Positions 43,274-52,226 of a stretch of 64,000 bases of DNA are shown here, piece by piece. Where the stretch lies: the NCBI RefSeq assembly GCF_002899895.1, contig NZ_PPEI02000001.1, positions 968,848 to 1,032,847 of the forward strand, in the 5' to 3' direction. The position numbers were made by a program, and so were the translations under genes. The notes under the pieces are model-generated. The model did no database searches. It was not told where the DNA came from and saw nothing but the letters and a program-made list of their open reading frames with translations. Position 1 is the first letter of the stretch, and every line of letters begins with the position of its first letter. This stretch comes from Chryseobacterium oncorhynchi (GTDB lineage Bacteria > Bacteroidota > Bacteroidia > Flavobacteriales > Weeksellaceae).

Positions 43274-43306
43274 ATGCCGACCGATTTTCTTGTCGGCATG
43301 TCTTTA
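43274..43306. terminator. intrinsic terminator
   Basis: ATGCCGAC and GTCGGCAT form a perfect 8-bp stem around 10 nt, followed by GTCTTTATT. Lies between convergent genes ending at 43268 and 43317. Confidence 0.65.
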
Positions 43307-43316
43307 TTCTATCAAA

Positions 43317-43862
43317 TTACTTCCACAAAGGTTTTTGTTCTAAAACTTTTGAATGAATAGGACAGGTTTCATGATGTGCCCCTTTCAAATATCCTGTACT
43401 CATCAAAAATTCGTTAACAATTTCTCCCCCTGTAAATTTAAATGTCTTCTTAAAGAGCTTCATCCATTCCTCTAATGTTTTAGGATGATGATGCTCCAGC
43501 CATTTTTCAAATGAACCAAATTCTTTCTGCAGCTCAATAATAGTTTTGGCATTTTCAATAGCAGCATTCACTTTCAATTTATTTCGAATAATGCCGGTGT
43601 CATTCAATAATCTTTCTCGGTCTTCTTCCGTGTAAGCTGCTATTTTTTTGATATCAAAATTGTGGTATGCTTTTCTGAAACTTTCTTCTTTTTTCAGAAC
43701 TGTTTCCCAGCTCAGACCTGCCTGATTGATTTCCAAAATCAGTCTTCCAAATAATTCATTATCATCATGAATAGGAAATCCATAATAATTGTCGTGGTAA
43801 TTTTTGTGCAGCTCTCTTCTACTTTCAGGCTGCATACTTTCTATTGCTAAACAATAACTCAT
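43317..43862 (-). CDS. tag: DNA-3-methyladenine glycosylase I
   Basis: A 181-residue base-excision enzyme of the HhH-GPD superfamily that removes 3-methyladenine. The N-terminal NYHDNYYGFPIHDDNELF and INQAGLSWETVL are signatures of Tag; the zinc ligands Cys4, His in the N-terminal region and His/Cys in GAHHETCPIH near the C-terminus are present. Its ATG overlaps the stop of the MazG-like gene by one base. Confidence 0.92.
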   Translation of the reverse strand: MSYCLAIESMQPESRRELHKNYHDNYYGFPIHDDNELFGRLILEINQAGLSWETVLKKEESFRKAYHNFDIKKIAAYTEEDRERLLNDTGIIRNKLKVNAAIENAKTIIELQKEFGSFEKWLEHHHPKTLEEWMKLFKKTFKFTGGEIVNEFLMSTGYLKGAHHETCPIHSKVLEQKPLWK

Positions 43863-44179
43863 TAGAATATATTTTCTGTTTTAGTTAAGAATTTCTCCAG
43901 GGCTTCTTTGATATCAATTCCTGTACGGTCTGCCAGAACGATCAGCCACCAGATATTTTCTGCTAATTTATGTTCCAGTTCTTCCGCCGAATCTTTTTTC
44001 AGCCATGTTTTCTCATGAGACATTACATTTCTCCCGACCAATCCTGCATCAGTAAGGTAAGCAAGAGCATCTTCTTCCAATGTCCATTGGGTTTCGTTAC
44101 CTTTTATTTCCAGCTGATGATACTTTTCCCGGATGTCTAAGGAGCGTTTTATGATTTTATCAAAATTATTTGTGTCCAT
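43862..44179 (-). CDS. MazG-like nucleotide pyrophosphohydrolase-type protein
   Basis: A 105-residue helical protein. EELEHKLAENIWWLIVLADR followed by TGIDIKEALEKFL matches the EExxD-type helix and the following helix of MazG/dUTPase-like pyrophosphohydrolases, although the last acidic residue of the metal motif is Asn here (LAEN). It may clean damaged nucleotides, which fits its coupling to the tag glycosylase (one-base overlap). The substitution leaves activity uncertain. Confidence 0.62.
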   Translation of the reverse strand: MDTNNFDKIIKRSLDIREKYHQLEIKGNETQWTLEEDALAYLTDAGLVGRNVMSHEKTWLKKDSAEELEHKLAENIWWLIVLADRTGIDIKEALEKFLTKTENIF

Positions 44180-44339
44180 ATTTTGTTTTTTTATGTAAAA
44201 ATTTCAGGGTATAAAGATAAATCAGGATTGTGACAACTGTTAGTCAGTAGTGCTTTTATTTTTTATCATTATAGAAACTGAATATGCTTCTATAATTGCT
44301 GAAAATATTTAGTAGTTTAGGCTTTTCAAAACTTCAACT

Positions 44340-45254
44340 ATGAAATTTCTCTTATCCGTTCTGTTTTCTCTATTTTTAACTTCTATAAATGCTCAAAATA
44401 TATACTCCAAGGCTTATGGAAATAAAAAGAATCCTGCTGTAATTTTTATTCATGGCGGACCGAGTGGAAATGCTACTTTATTCGAAGGGACAACTGCCCA
44501 AAAACTAGCCGATAAAGGATTTTACGTTATTGCCTATGACAGACGTGGAGAAGGGCGATCCAAAGATGAGAATGCAACAATGACTTTCAAGGAAAGCTTT
44601 GAGGATTTAAAACAGGTTTATAATACCTATAAAATCAAGAAAGCACATATTCTTGCCCATAGCTTCGGAGGAATTATCGGAACATTATTTACCAGTCAGT
44701 TTCCTGAAAAAGTGAGTTCACTTACCCTTGCCGGAGCATTATTTACCCAACAGGAAACCTATGATCATATTTTAAAACAGGCCAGAGAACATTTCAAAAA
44801 TGACCCAGCTCAATTAAAAGAGATTTCTGAAATAGAAAATCTTGATAAAAACTCTGCTGCCTACCGAAAAAGATGCTACGAAATGGCCAGCAAACTTGGT
44901 TTCTTTGACATGCCCAATCCTACCCCGGAAAGTGAAAATTTAAGGAAAGAATACCAAGCCGGTGAATTCTATAAAAACAATATCAGAAATACCAACTCTC
45001 CTATCAAGTTCTACCAAAATGAGCGATTGAATAACCTTGATAATACCGTTATTTTAAAAATAATCAAAAGAAAAGGTATTCCCATGTATACTGTTTATGG
45101 AAAAAATGATGGCATATTCTCTGATAAACAGCTTAACGACCTTAAAAATATTGTGGGAAAAGATAACTTCAAACTTATTGATAACTGTTCTCATTATTTA
45201 TTTGTAGATCAACAGGATGAATTTTTAAAATTTATTGAGCTGAAATTAAAATAA
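44340..45254 (+). CDS. secreted alpha/beta hydrolase (prolyl aminopeptidase-like)
   Basis: A 304-residue exported protein (signal peptide ends SINAQ). HGGPSGN gives the oxyanion loop, LAHSFGG the nucleophile elbow, YGKNDGIFS the catalytic Asp and CSHYLFVD the His. The HGGP pattern and YDRRGEGRS recall proline iminopeptidases, but the substrate may be another peptide or ester. The lid region (residues about 150-230) is lysine-rich. It stands before a small secreted protein and the DoxD-like gene. Confidence 0.83.
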   Translation: MKFLLSVLFSLFLTSINAQNIYSKAYGNKKNPAVIFIHGGPSGNATLFEGTTAQKLADKGFYVIAYDRRGEGRSKDENATMTFKESFEDLKQVYNTYKIKKAHILAHSFGGIIGTLFTSQFPEKVSSLTLAGALFTQQETYDHILKQAREHFKNDPAQLKEISEIENLDKNSAAYRKRCYEMASKLGFFDMPNPTPESENLRKEYQAGEFYKNNIRNTNSPIKFYQNERLNNLDNTVILKIIKRKGIPMYTVYGKNDGIFSDKQLNDLKNIVGKDNFKLIDNCSHYLFVDQQDEFLKFIELKLK

Positions 45255-45292
45255 AGTGTAGTTTTGTAAAAATGTCAAATACCAAAGTTTAT

Positions 45293-45649
45293 ATGAAGAC
45301 CTACAAAGCTATCATAACGATGCTTATACTGGTGTTTTCATTATCCCCGTGTTCTGTCAAAAGAAATGTTCTAGACATTTTTGACATCCAATACATCAGC
45401 GGGTTAAATAAGGTAAAAACGACCTCAGGACTTTCCCAAAATTGTGATATAGCCAACACTTCTTCTAAAACTTCGGTTTCAAAAACTGAGGCTAAGGTTA
45501 AGTACAAAAAATTTCTTTTCGCTTTTGATGCCACTGCAAAAAATATTGGAGAAGAAAAGATATTTTTCAATGAATACTCAGGGCATACTACAGGTAACAG
45601 CCCCCCGAAATATATTTTATTTAAAAGACTGAAATTAAGCATGATTTAA
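45293..45649 (+). CDS. small secreted protein upstream of the DoxD-like gene
   Basis: Starting at MKTYKAIITM gives 118 residues with a signal peptide; an in-frame Met seven residues earlier is possible. The pattern SPCSVKRNVLDIFDIQY and LNKVKTTS followed by a Cys resembles small exported proteins often found near transport genes in Flavobacteriia. Two cysteines may form a disulfide. Function unknown; it lies 38 bp after the alpha/beta hydrolase gene and 52 bp before the DoxD-like gene. Confidence 0.58.
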   Translation: MKTYKAIITMLILVFSLSPCSVKRNVLDIFDIQYISGLNKVKTTSGLSQNCDIANTSSKTSVSKTEAKVKYKKFLFAFDATAKNIGEEKIFFNEYSGHTTGNSPPKYILFKRLKLSMI

Positions 45650-45701
45650 ACTTTTTTTAAATCCATTAATTCAAGTTTTTTACAATACAATATTAATTTC
45701 A

Positions 45702-46715
45702 ATGAAACATACTACAAACAGCCAGTCTTCTGACTTGGCCGGATTATATACTTTATCCCTCCGCATGGTTATCGGATGGACTTATTTTTCAGCTTTTTGG
45801 CGCAGACTTATCCTTGAAAACAAGCTTATTCCTGATGAAAAGGGATATATCGGGGAAAAATTCAATCATTTCTTACCCAATGCCTTAGGAATTAAACCTG
45901 TCATAGAATATCTTGTTACTCATCCTGATGCTTTGCAACGGTCTATGATGATATTCACCATTATTGAAGCGGTTGTAGGATTATTAATCATTCTTGGTCT
46001 TTTTACACGATTGATGAGTATTGGAATCTTCAGTCTTGCATTAGGGATTTTATTAGGCTCAGGCTGGTTGGGAACCACCTGCCTTGATGAATGGCAAATT
46101 GGAGTTCTTGGGATTGCAGGAGGCTTTGTTTTGTTTCTTACAGGAAGTGGACCTTATTCTCTTGACCATTATTTTATGAAAAAAAATAAGGGTTTCACCC
46201 AAAGAAAATGGTTTCAATGGCTGGGATCCGGGAATCTTCCTATTTCAAGGCCTAAAACACTCGTGCTGGCCGGTTCTTTAATAATCTTTGGTCTTACCCT
46301 TTACACCAATCAGTATTTTCATGGTGGCGTCTGGGGAACACTGCATAATAAATCTGTGAAGCCGAAGCTTGAAATCTCCAACATTTCACACAATAACTCG
46401 GATTTAAAATTTGAAGTGTATAGAACTGAAGGAGCGGATGTCTACGGTTCTTTCCTTATCGGAATCCATATTTTGGATAAAAACGGAAATATTTTAAAAG
46501 AATTAGATCATAAAGAACTTTCAAAATTGTCTAAGGAAAGCATTAAAAATCATTATGTAACCAAGGTAAAACCAGGAAAACACAGCCTAATAATTCCATT
46601 GGGAGCTAAAGCAGATGTAAGTATCAGTATTCATGATATTCTTCAAAAGGAAGAGATTCATGCTTTGAAACTGATTGATATCAGTGGTATTGAATGGACA
46701 GAAAGTATCCGATAG
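45702..46715 (+). CDS. DoxD-DoxA fusion (TQO small and large subunit-like) membrane protein
   Basis: A 337-residue protein. The N-terminal ~165 residues carry about four membrane helices and the DoxD signature (LSLRMVIGWTYFSAFWRRLI; LGSGWLGTTCLDEWQIG). A further helix (TLVLAGSLIIFGLTLYTN) leads to a C-terminal beta domain of about 130 residues that resembles DoxA. In Acidianus these are the two subunits of thiosulfate:quinone oxidoreductase; here they are one chain. The physiological donor in this organism is unknown. Confidence 0.8.
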   Translation: MKHTTNSQSSDLAGLYTLSLRMVIGWTYFSAFWRRLILENKLIPDEKGYIGEKFNHFLPNALGIKPVIEYLVTHPDALQRSMMIFTIIEAVVGLLIILGLFTRLMSIGIFSLALGILLGSGWLGTTCLDEWQIGVLGIAGGFVLFLTGSGPYSLDHYFMKKNKGFTQRKWFQWLGSGNLPISRPKTLVLAGSLIIFGLTLYTNQYFHGGVWGTLHNKSVKPKLEISNISHNNSDLKFEVYRTEGADVYGSFLIGIHILDKNGNILKELDHKELSKLSKESIKNHYVTKVKPGKHSLIIPLGAKADVSISIHDILQKEEIHALKLIDISGIEWTESIR

Positions 46716-46747
46716 ATTTAAATTTTATACTATAATTTGTTGGGAAG

Positions 46748-46813
46748 CGCAAAGACGTAAGTTTTTATTTATCACGTTTTACAAGGTGAAAGAATTATCT
46801 GTTCGTCTTTGCG
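46748..46813. repeat. CGCAAAGACG inverted repeat element
   Basis: CGCAAAGACG (46748-46757) and CGTCTTTGCG (46804-46813) are a perfect 10-bp inverted pair, 46 bp apart, directly after the DoxD-like gene. Looks like a small non-coding repeat or folded transcript end. Confidence 0.5.
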
Positions 46814-46867
46814 ATTGCCAGCACAGAAATGGTATGTGGATATTAGATTGGAATGTTTTTTAAGCTT

Positions 46868-46929
46868 CGGTTAAAAACCGTATAAATCATATTTTTATTA
46901 TAAAAGCGGACTAAAGTCCGCTCCTATCG
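46868..46929. repeat. palindromic GGACTAAAGTCC element
   Basis: A small hairpin CGGTT-AAA-AACCG (46868-46880) is followed by the palindrome AGCGGACT-AA-AGTCCGCT (46905-46922). A damaged relative is at 34120-34141. Probably a dispersed intergenic palindrome of this genome. Confidence 0.5.
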
Positions 46930-46973
46930 ATGTTTAATGACATAATCTTTAATCATTTAATTTTTTAAACATC

Positions 46974-47570
46974 TTATTTTTCCGTCACATTCACCTGATA
47001 AATACATGAACTATCCGGATCCAATTTCAGGACTTTTATTTCAAGTAAAACATCCAGCCCCATGGTATCGCATATTCCTTGTACAAAGGGTTTTATGACC
47101 GGCCATTTCAACAGTCCTGCGATCTGAAGACTTTGTGTAATTTTATGGTAACGATCGACTCCTTTGATCAACATTTCAACTCTGTGGTCATTTAATTCTT
47201 TAAATTCAAAATTATATTCGGGACTGGATGTAAAAATTGCTCCTATAAGTATTTTTGCCACTGTAGGAATTCCTGGTTGTAAATTGGGTTTTGTTTCCAG
47301 ATTTTTTAGAGTCATTCTTGATCCTAAATCATACATAAAGGTATTGGAAAGCTGTTCAATAGCTTCTGGGCCATACAATTTTCCGGCCTGTTTAAGCAGA
47401 CCTCCGTAAAAGGCTCCGGTAATATCCGAAAGACGCTGGGTTAATTCTGTAAAAGTTTCGGGAAAGAAGTCTGATATAATCTGAGCCTGATCCATTTCGG
47501 GAAGATAACTATCATTTTTCCTGAAATCCGATAGAGCCATAAAGGTTTCCGGCAGTTGTATTGGATTCAT
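46974..47570 (-). CDS. hypothetical cytoplasmic protein
   Basis: A 198-residue protein with no signal peptide or membrane segment. It begins MNPIQLPETFMALSDFRKND and is mixed helix and strand, with GGLLKQAGKLYGPEAIEQLS and YNFEFKELNDHRVEMLIKG as recognisable pieces of an otherwise unfamiliar sequence. A distant likeness to ATC-hydrolase-like proteins is possible but not supported enough to assign. Its only neighbours are repeat-rich gaps. Confidence 0.6.
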   Translation of the reverse strand: MNPIQLPETFMALSDFRKNDSYLPEMDQAQIISDFFPETFTELTQRLSDITGAFYGGLLKQAGKLYGPEAIEQLSNTFMYDLGSRMTLKNLETKPNLQPGIPTVAKILIGAIFTSSPEYNFEFKELNDHRVEMLIKGVDRYHKITQSLQIAGLLKWPVIKPFVQGICDTMGLDVLLEIKVLKLDPDSSCIYQVNVTEK

Positions 47571-48080
47571 GTTTAAATTTTATAAAGTTTTGGTTATTAG
47601 TTGATGAAAAATGGTTTAAATCATAAAATACAGTATTGTTTTAATGAAATTCAATTATCAAAATCCTACCAATAGAGGAAAAGTATGATTTCCTACTCTC
47701 TCCTATAAATTTGGAGATAATAGGCATCTTGTCTTTACTTTCACATAAAACAGATATCATAGCTCATGAAAAGCTATCGTACAATCTGGATATTGATTTA
47801 TAAATAATGCCGAACGATTACGTTCCGATCTTTGCCTTTTGAAAAGGCACAATAAGGGCAAGGGAATCTATTCATATTTTTTCATTTGGTAGTGTAAAGC
47901 TAAAAAAAATAAATAAATTCTCCAATAAGTGATATTAATTTATAGAAAAAGAAAATGGGCTTCGATAATCCTATTATTGAAAAATAGTTTAACCATATTG
48001 AAGTCTAAAATAAAATCTACTTCATCTCATTTTGACACAAAAAAACCTCCGATATTTTCGGAGGTTTTGTTTATTAAAAT
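47571..48080. other. 510-bp gene-free gap with palindromes
   Basis: No ORF or RNA gene recognised. Contains TGCCTTTT-G-AAAAGGCA (palindrome near 47831-47847) preceded by CGAACGATTACGTTCCG, and ends with the terminator of the efflux operon at 48042. The cluster of small palindromes resembles the non-coding elements at 46748-46929. Confidence 0.45.
48039..48069 (-). terminator. intrinsic terminator of the efflux operon
   Basis: Minus-strand AAAACCTCCGA and TCGGAGGTTTT form a stem around AAATA, followed by a T-run; it lies 12 bp after the MFS gene stop. Confidence 0.85.
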
Positions 48081-49658
48081 TTAGTGCATGGCTTCACTCA
48101 AATCTATTTTTTCTTTACTTTTTCTTTCTTTTATAAACAAGATGAACGGAATACAAACTAAGAATGCAATTCCTAAATAAAGGAAAACATCCATATATGA
48201 TAGTACCGTTGCCTGTTTAGTAACTGTAAGATCCAGCATTTTATAAGCAGCATTCATTGCAGCATCGGGAGTCATCCCTTTAGCCGTAAAACTTGCCTTT
48301 AATGCATTTAATCTCTGCTGGACATCAAAGTCATTAGAATCTAAATGAGAAATCAAATTGACTCTGTATTTTTGGCTGGCATTTGCAATAAATGTTGTAA
48401 TTGCAGCGATCCCGAAAGACCCTCCCAACTGTCTCATCATCCCCGTAAATGCGGCCCCCTGACCAATTTCCTGACCTTTCAGCGTACTTAGTGATAAGGA
48501 TGTGATTGGAATAAATAATAATCCTAATCCGGCTCCCCTTACCATCAGCATCCAGAAGAATGCTTCTTTACTGGTATCTGGGGTCAGAATTTTGTACCCC
48601 CAGAAGCTATAAACAAAGAATGTAAATAATCCTAAAGAAACCAAAATCTGCTGTTTTACTCCTTTCGAAAGCAACTTACCGATAATAGGCATCATAAAGG
48701 CAGTCGTCAACGCAGCCGGAATCATCAATGCTCCTGACTCTAAAGCCGTCCACCCCAAAATACTCTGGGTATATAAAGGAACTATAAATGTTGACCCGTA
48801 CAGACCAAATCCTAATACAAAGGACATCGCCGTTCCGATCCTTAAATTTCCGTTCTTTAAAACCCTAAGTTCTACAATCGGATATTTGAATGTAAGTTCT
48901 CGCCAGAGGAATAATATAAATCCTAATATTGCCGTTGCCGTAAATGTTACGATCATTCCGCTTTCAAACCAGTCTTCTTCATGTCCTCTTTCCAAAATAA
49001 ACTGTAATGAACCAACTGTTACAGCCAGTAAAGCAATTCCTAACCAGTCTACATCTGAGGCTTTACGTTTTTCAGCATATTTCGGGCTCTTTATAAACTG
49101 TAAGGTCATTAAAGTAGCTGCAATCCCAATAGGAATATTAATATAAAAAATATAAGGCCAGCTAAAATTATCTACAATATAACCTCCTAATGGCGGACCT
49201 AATGTAGGTCCAATAATTACACCCAAACCATAAATAGCCTGAGCCATACTTCTTTTTTCAACCGGGTATGATTCCGTGATGATGGTCTGTGATGTTACCA
49301 ATAAAGCTCCACCTCCAATCCCCTGACACAATCTGAAAAATACCAGTTCCCAAATATTATCTGCATTACCACATAAGAATGAAAATACGGTAAAAATGAT
49401 AATAGAGGCTGCAAAGTAATTTCGTCGTCCAAACTGCTGTGAAAGCCAACTCGTCATTGGCACAATAATTACGTTACCAATGGCATAAGCCGTAATTACC
49501 CATCCCACTTCGGAAAGTGTAGAGCCCAGGTTCCCTTTCATCTCGTTCAAGGCAACGTTCACAATCGTGGAATCCACAATTTCCAGCAAAGCACAAAGAA
49601 TAGCCGTGATTGTAATAATCACTCTTCGGGCTCCATATTCTACTAATGAATCTTGCAT
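48081..49658 (-). CDS. DHA2-family MFS multidrug transporter (EmrB/QacA-type)
   Basis: A 525-residue inner-membrane protein with about 14 membrane helices. ALLEIVDSTIVNVALNEM is the DHA2 motif D1 at the end of helix 1, and GLGVIIGPTLGPPLGGYIVD is motif C of drug:H+ antiporters. With the HlyD-like adaptor and TolC-like channel upstream in the same operon it should form a three-part pump spanning both membranes. The last gene of the operon, followed by a terminator. Substrates unknown. Confidence 0.93.
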   Translation of the reverse strand: MQDSLVEYGARRVIITITAILCALLEIVDSTIVNVALNEMKGNLGSTLSEVGWVITAYAIGNVIIVPMTSWLSQQFGRRNYFAASIIIFTVFSFLCGNADNIWELVFFRLCQGIGGGALLVTSQTIITESYPVEKRSMAQAIYGLGVIIGPTLGPPLGGYIVDNFSWPYIFYINIPIGIAATLMTLQFIKSPKYAEKRKASDVDWLGIALLAVTVGSLQFILERGHEEDWFESGMIVTFTATAILGFILFLWRELTFKYPIVELRVLKNGNLRIGTAMSFVLGFGLYGSTFIVPLYTQSILGWTALESGALMIPAALTTAFMMPIIGKLLSKGVKQQILVSLGLFTFFVYSFWGYKILTPDTSKEAFFWMLMVRGAGLGLLFIPITSLSLSTLKGQEIGQGAAFTGMMRQLGGSFGIAAITTFIANASQKYRVNLISHLDSNDFDVQQRLNALKASFTAKGMTPDAAMNAAYKMLDLTVTKQATVLSYMDVFLYLGIAFLVCIPFILFIKERKSKEKIDLSEAMH

Positions 49659-49665
49659 AATTTTT

Positions 49666-49709
49666 TGTACAATGTATTGATGTGAAAATTTTGTAAAATG
49701 TAAAATGTG
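49666..49709. repeat. degenerate heptamer repeat upstream of the MFS gene
   Basis: TTGTACAATGTATTGATG and GTAAAATGTAAAATGTG lie in the spacer between the adaptor and MFS genes; same word family as at 20740 and 24098. Confidence 0.4.
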
Positions 49710-49785
49710 TTGATGATTTAAACTTTGGCTAAAACCATTAATTTTAAATCAGTCATGAGTTCATTTTACCACAATACACGAAGTA

Positions 49786-50889
49786 CTATTTCAATGAAAC
49801 CTCAGCTTTCACGTTCATCCCTGTTCTTAGCTTTTTAGCAATGCTCGGATCCAGTTTTACAAAATCTATCTTAATAGGAAGTCTTTGTACTACTTTCACA
49901 AAGTTACCACTCGCGTTATCCGGAGGAAGAATAGAGAATGTAGAACCTGTAGCCGGAGAAAATGAACTTACCACTCCTTCAAATTCTTTATCTGGAAAAG
50001 CATCAATCTCAACTTTCACTTTTTGTCCCTCTACCATTTTATGAACCTGAGTTTCTTTGAAGTTAGCAACTACCCATTTCTGATCATTTTTAACTAAAGA
50101 AAACAACTGTGATCCAGCTTGTAAATATTGTCCGGCCTGAATAGGAACTTTTCCCACAAACCCATCTTCAGAAGCTAATATTACGGTATATGATAAGTTT
50201 AATTTTGCATTTTCAACATCTACTTCTCTTTGTTTAGCCACAGAACCAGCAACACTGATTTGTTGAGAGCTGGCAGCCGTTTGAGATGATGCAATATTAG
50301 TTTGTTGAGCAATTTGATTTCTTTGGTCAACTAAAACCTGTAATTGCTTATCTGCTGTTTGTTTTGCAGCTAAAGCCTGCTCATATTGTTGCTCTGTAAT
50401 GGAGTGGTCTTTCACAAGATTTGCATATCTTTTTAAATCCTGAGAAGTTTTCCAAACATTTACTTTTGCCGCTTCTATCTGTGCGTTAGCAGTTACTACC
50501 GCTGCCTCAGAAGAACTTATATTTTTTGAAGTAGCAGTGGTAGAAGCTTCAGCATTTGAAATATTGCTTTTAGCTGTAGACAATGCTGCTTGAGCTTGTT
50601 CAAGGGCCATTTTCTGATCTCTGCTATCTAAAATAACCAAGGTATCCCCTTTCTTTACAAATTGATTATCTTTTACTTTCACTTCAGTTATATATCCTGA
50701 AATTTTAGAAATAACAGGTGACATGTTTGAAGCGATTTGAGCATCATCAGTCTCTTCGTGATATTGTCCGTAAGAGTACGCTCTATAACCGTAGATTCCT
50801 CCACCGATTAAAACAACCGCCAAAATTATTGGAAAGACTAAACTTTTTTTCTTTTTAGGTTCAGCCGCTTGTGTATCATTATTTTCCAT
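49786..50889 (-). CDS. HlyD-family periplasmic adaptor (EmrA-type)
   Basis: A 367-residue membrane-fusion protein. One N-terminal membrane helix (SLVFPIILAVVLIGGGIYG), a biotinyl-lipoyl-like part (VKDNQFVKKGDTLVILDSRD), a long coiled-coil hairpin rich in Ala, Gln and Lys (residues about 85-215), a second lipoyl half and a beta-barrel (WVVANFKETQVHKM) are in the expected order. It links the MFS pump to the outer-membrane channel encoded just upstream. Confidence 0.92.
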   Translation of the reverse strand: MENNDTQAAEPKKKKSLVFPIILAVVLIGGGIYGYRAYSYGQYHEETDDAQIASNMSPVISKISGYITEVKVKDNQFVKKGDTLVILDSRDQKMALEQAQAALSTAKSNISNAEASTTATSKNISSSEAAVVTANAQIEAAKVNVWKTSQDLKRYANLVKDHSITEQQYEQALAAKQTADKQLQVLVDQRNQIAQQTNIASSQTAASSQQISVAGSVAKQREVDVENAKLNLSYTVILASEDGFVGKVPIQAGQYLQAGSQLFSLVKNDQKWVVANFKETQVHKMVEGQKVKVEIDAFPDKEFEGVVSSFSPATGSTFSILPPDNASGNFVKVVQRLPIKIDFVKLDPSIAKKLRTGMNVKAEVSLK

Positions 50890-50909
50890 TGTTGGTATCG
50901 TTCTTAAGT

Positions 50910-52226
50910 TTATTTAATTGTTAAAGTTCCTGTAGTCTGTAATAGTTTTCTGTAGGCTAATGCTGCATCTGCTTTTGCATTGATAACTCCTACATTTGTT
51001 GAAATCTGAGCTGCGTCTGCATCCAATAATTCCGTCATGGTAGCAAGACCGTTATCATATTTATTTTTTGTGATTCTGAAGTTTTCATTCGCCTGTTCAG
51101 CAGATTTTTCAAAAACAGCAATTCTCTTTTTAGAATAATCTGTATTTTGATATTCTCTGTTTACATCAAGCTTAATGTTGTCATTCAATAATTCATCTGT
51201 AGCAGCTAATTGCTTTTCTCTTGCCTGAGATTGCTTTAATGATGAATTTTCTTTCCAGATATTGGATAAATTATAAGAAATCCCAACGCCTACATTCACC
51301 GCATTGTAAATTGTAAGAAACTTAGGAATATCTGCGGCCACATATCCTCCGGTAAATGCTAAAGAGGGAAGGTTCTCTGCCTTTGCAGACTTTGTCCCCA
51401 ATTCCGCAGCCTTTCTTTGCTGTGCTAAAGCCTGTAGATCCTTACGATTTTCTCTGGCTTCATTCACATAAAAGTCAACAGGTTTTACTTCAGAACCTTC
51501 TTCAATATAATTTTGGTCTACATCAATTTCTGTAGTTTCAGGAAGTCCTAATAACAGGTCCATATTGATGTTGGCAATATTATAATTATTCTTGGCTTCC
51601 AATAATTGAAGTTCAATGTTTGAAGTTTGGAGATTCGCCTTTAACCTGTCATTTCTGGCAATTAATCCATTATTCTCCATTTTAAGGAAAGTTTCGTCCC
51701 TCTTTTGTGAAGCAGTAAGATTTTCTTCAAAAACCTTAATAGACTGGTTGGCTTTAAACAAATTATTATAAGCCTGAGCTACATTATAAGCAATAGCAAT
51801 CTTATCGTTCTCCGTACTTAATTTTGAGGCCTCTACCAAGTATTTTGCTGACTGAATACCATATTTGATTCTTCCGCCGCTGTAAATAGGTACACTAAGA
51901 TTTGCAGAACCATAAAGCACCTGATGTACTTCCGGACCTCCTGCTCCACCTGATACTCCTGGAAGTTTAAGGTCTACATTGGGTTTTATCGGAAGATACA
52001 TATAGCTTCCTGAAACTTTCAATTCCGGAAGCTGTCTGTTTTTAGCCTCCAGAAGATCAGCTGTAGCCTCTTCGATCTTGGCTGCATCGATCTTGAGATT
52101 CTTGCTGTTCTGGATTCCCAGCTGCACAGCTTCGTCAAGAGAAAGATTTTTTTTCTCCTGAGCATTTGCATTTGCTATTCCTACGAATAGTGATAATGCA
52201 ATCACTGAGTTATTTATTCTCTTCAT
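50910..52226 (-). CDS. TolC-family outer membrane efflux channel
   Basis: A 438-residue exported protein (signal peptide ends NANAQ) with the two-repeat helical and barrel structure of outer membrane efflux proteins: LSLDEAVQLGIQNSKNLKID at the start of the first repeat and YDNGLATMTELLDADAAQIS in the second. It provides the exit duct for the HlyD/MFS pair. It overlaps the TetR gene by 17 bp. Confidence 0.92.
   Translation of the reverse strand: MKRINNSVIALSLFVGIANANAQEKKNLSLDEAVQLGIQNSKNLKIDAAKIEEATADLLEAKNRQLPELKVSGSYMYLPIKPNVDLKLPGVSGGAGGPEVHQVLYGSANLSVPIYSGGRIKYGIQSAKYLVEASKLSTENDKIAIAYNVAQAYNNLFKANQSIKVFEENLTASQKRDETFLKMENNGLIARNDRLKANLQTSNIELQLLEAKNNYNIANINMDLLLGLPETTEIDVDQNYIEEGSEVKPVDFYVNEARENRKDLQALAQQRKAAELGTKSAKAENLPSLAFTGGYVAADIPKFLTIYNAVNVGVGISYNLSNIWKENSSLKQSQAREKQLAATDELLNDNIKLDVNREYQNTDYSKKRIAVFEKSAEQANENFRITKNKYDNGLATMTELLDADAAQISTNVGVINAKADAALAYRKLLQTTGTLTIK

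Noticed and set aside
46716-48080. Remnant insertion sequence or genomic island boundary
   Set aside because: Palindromes are present but no transposase fragment, terminal inverted repeats with target duplications, or tRNA were found.
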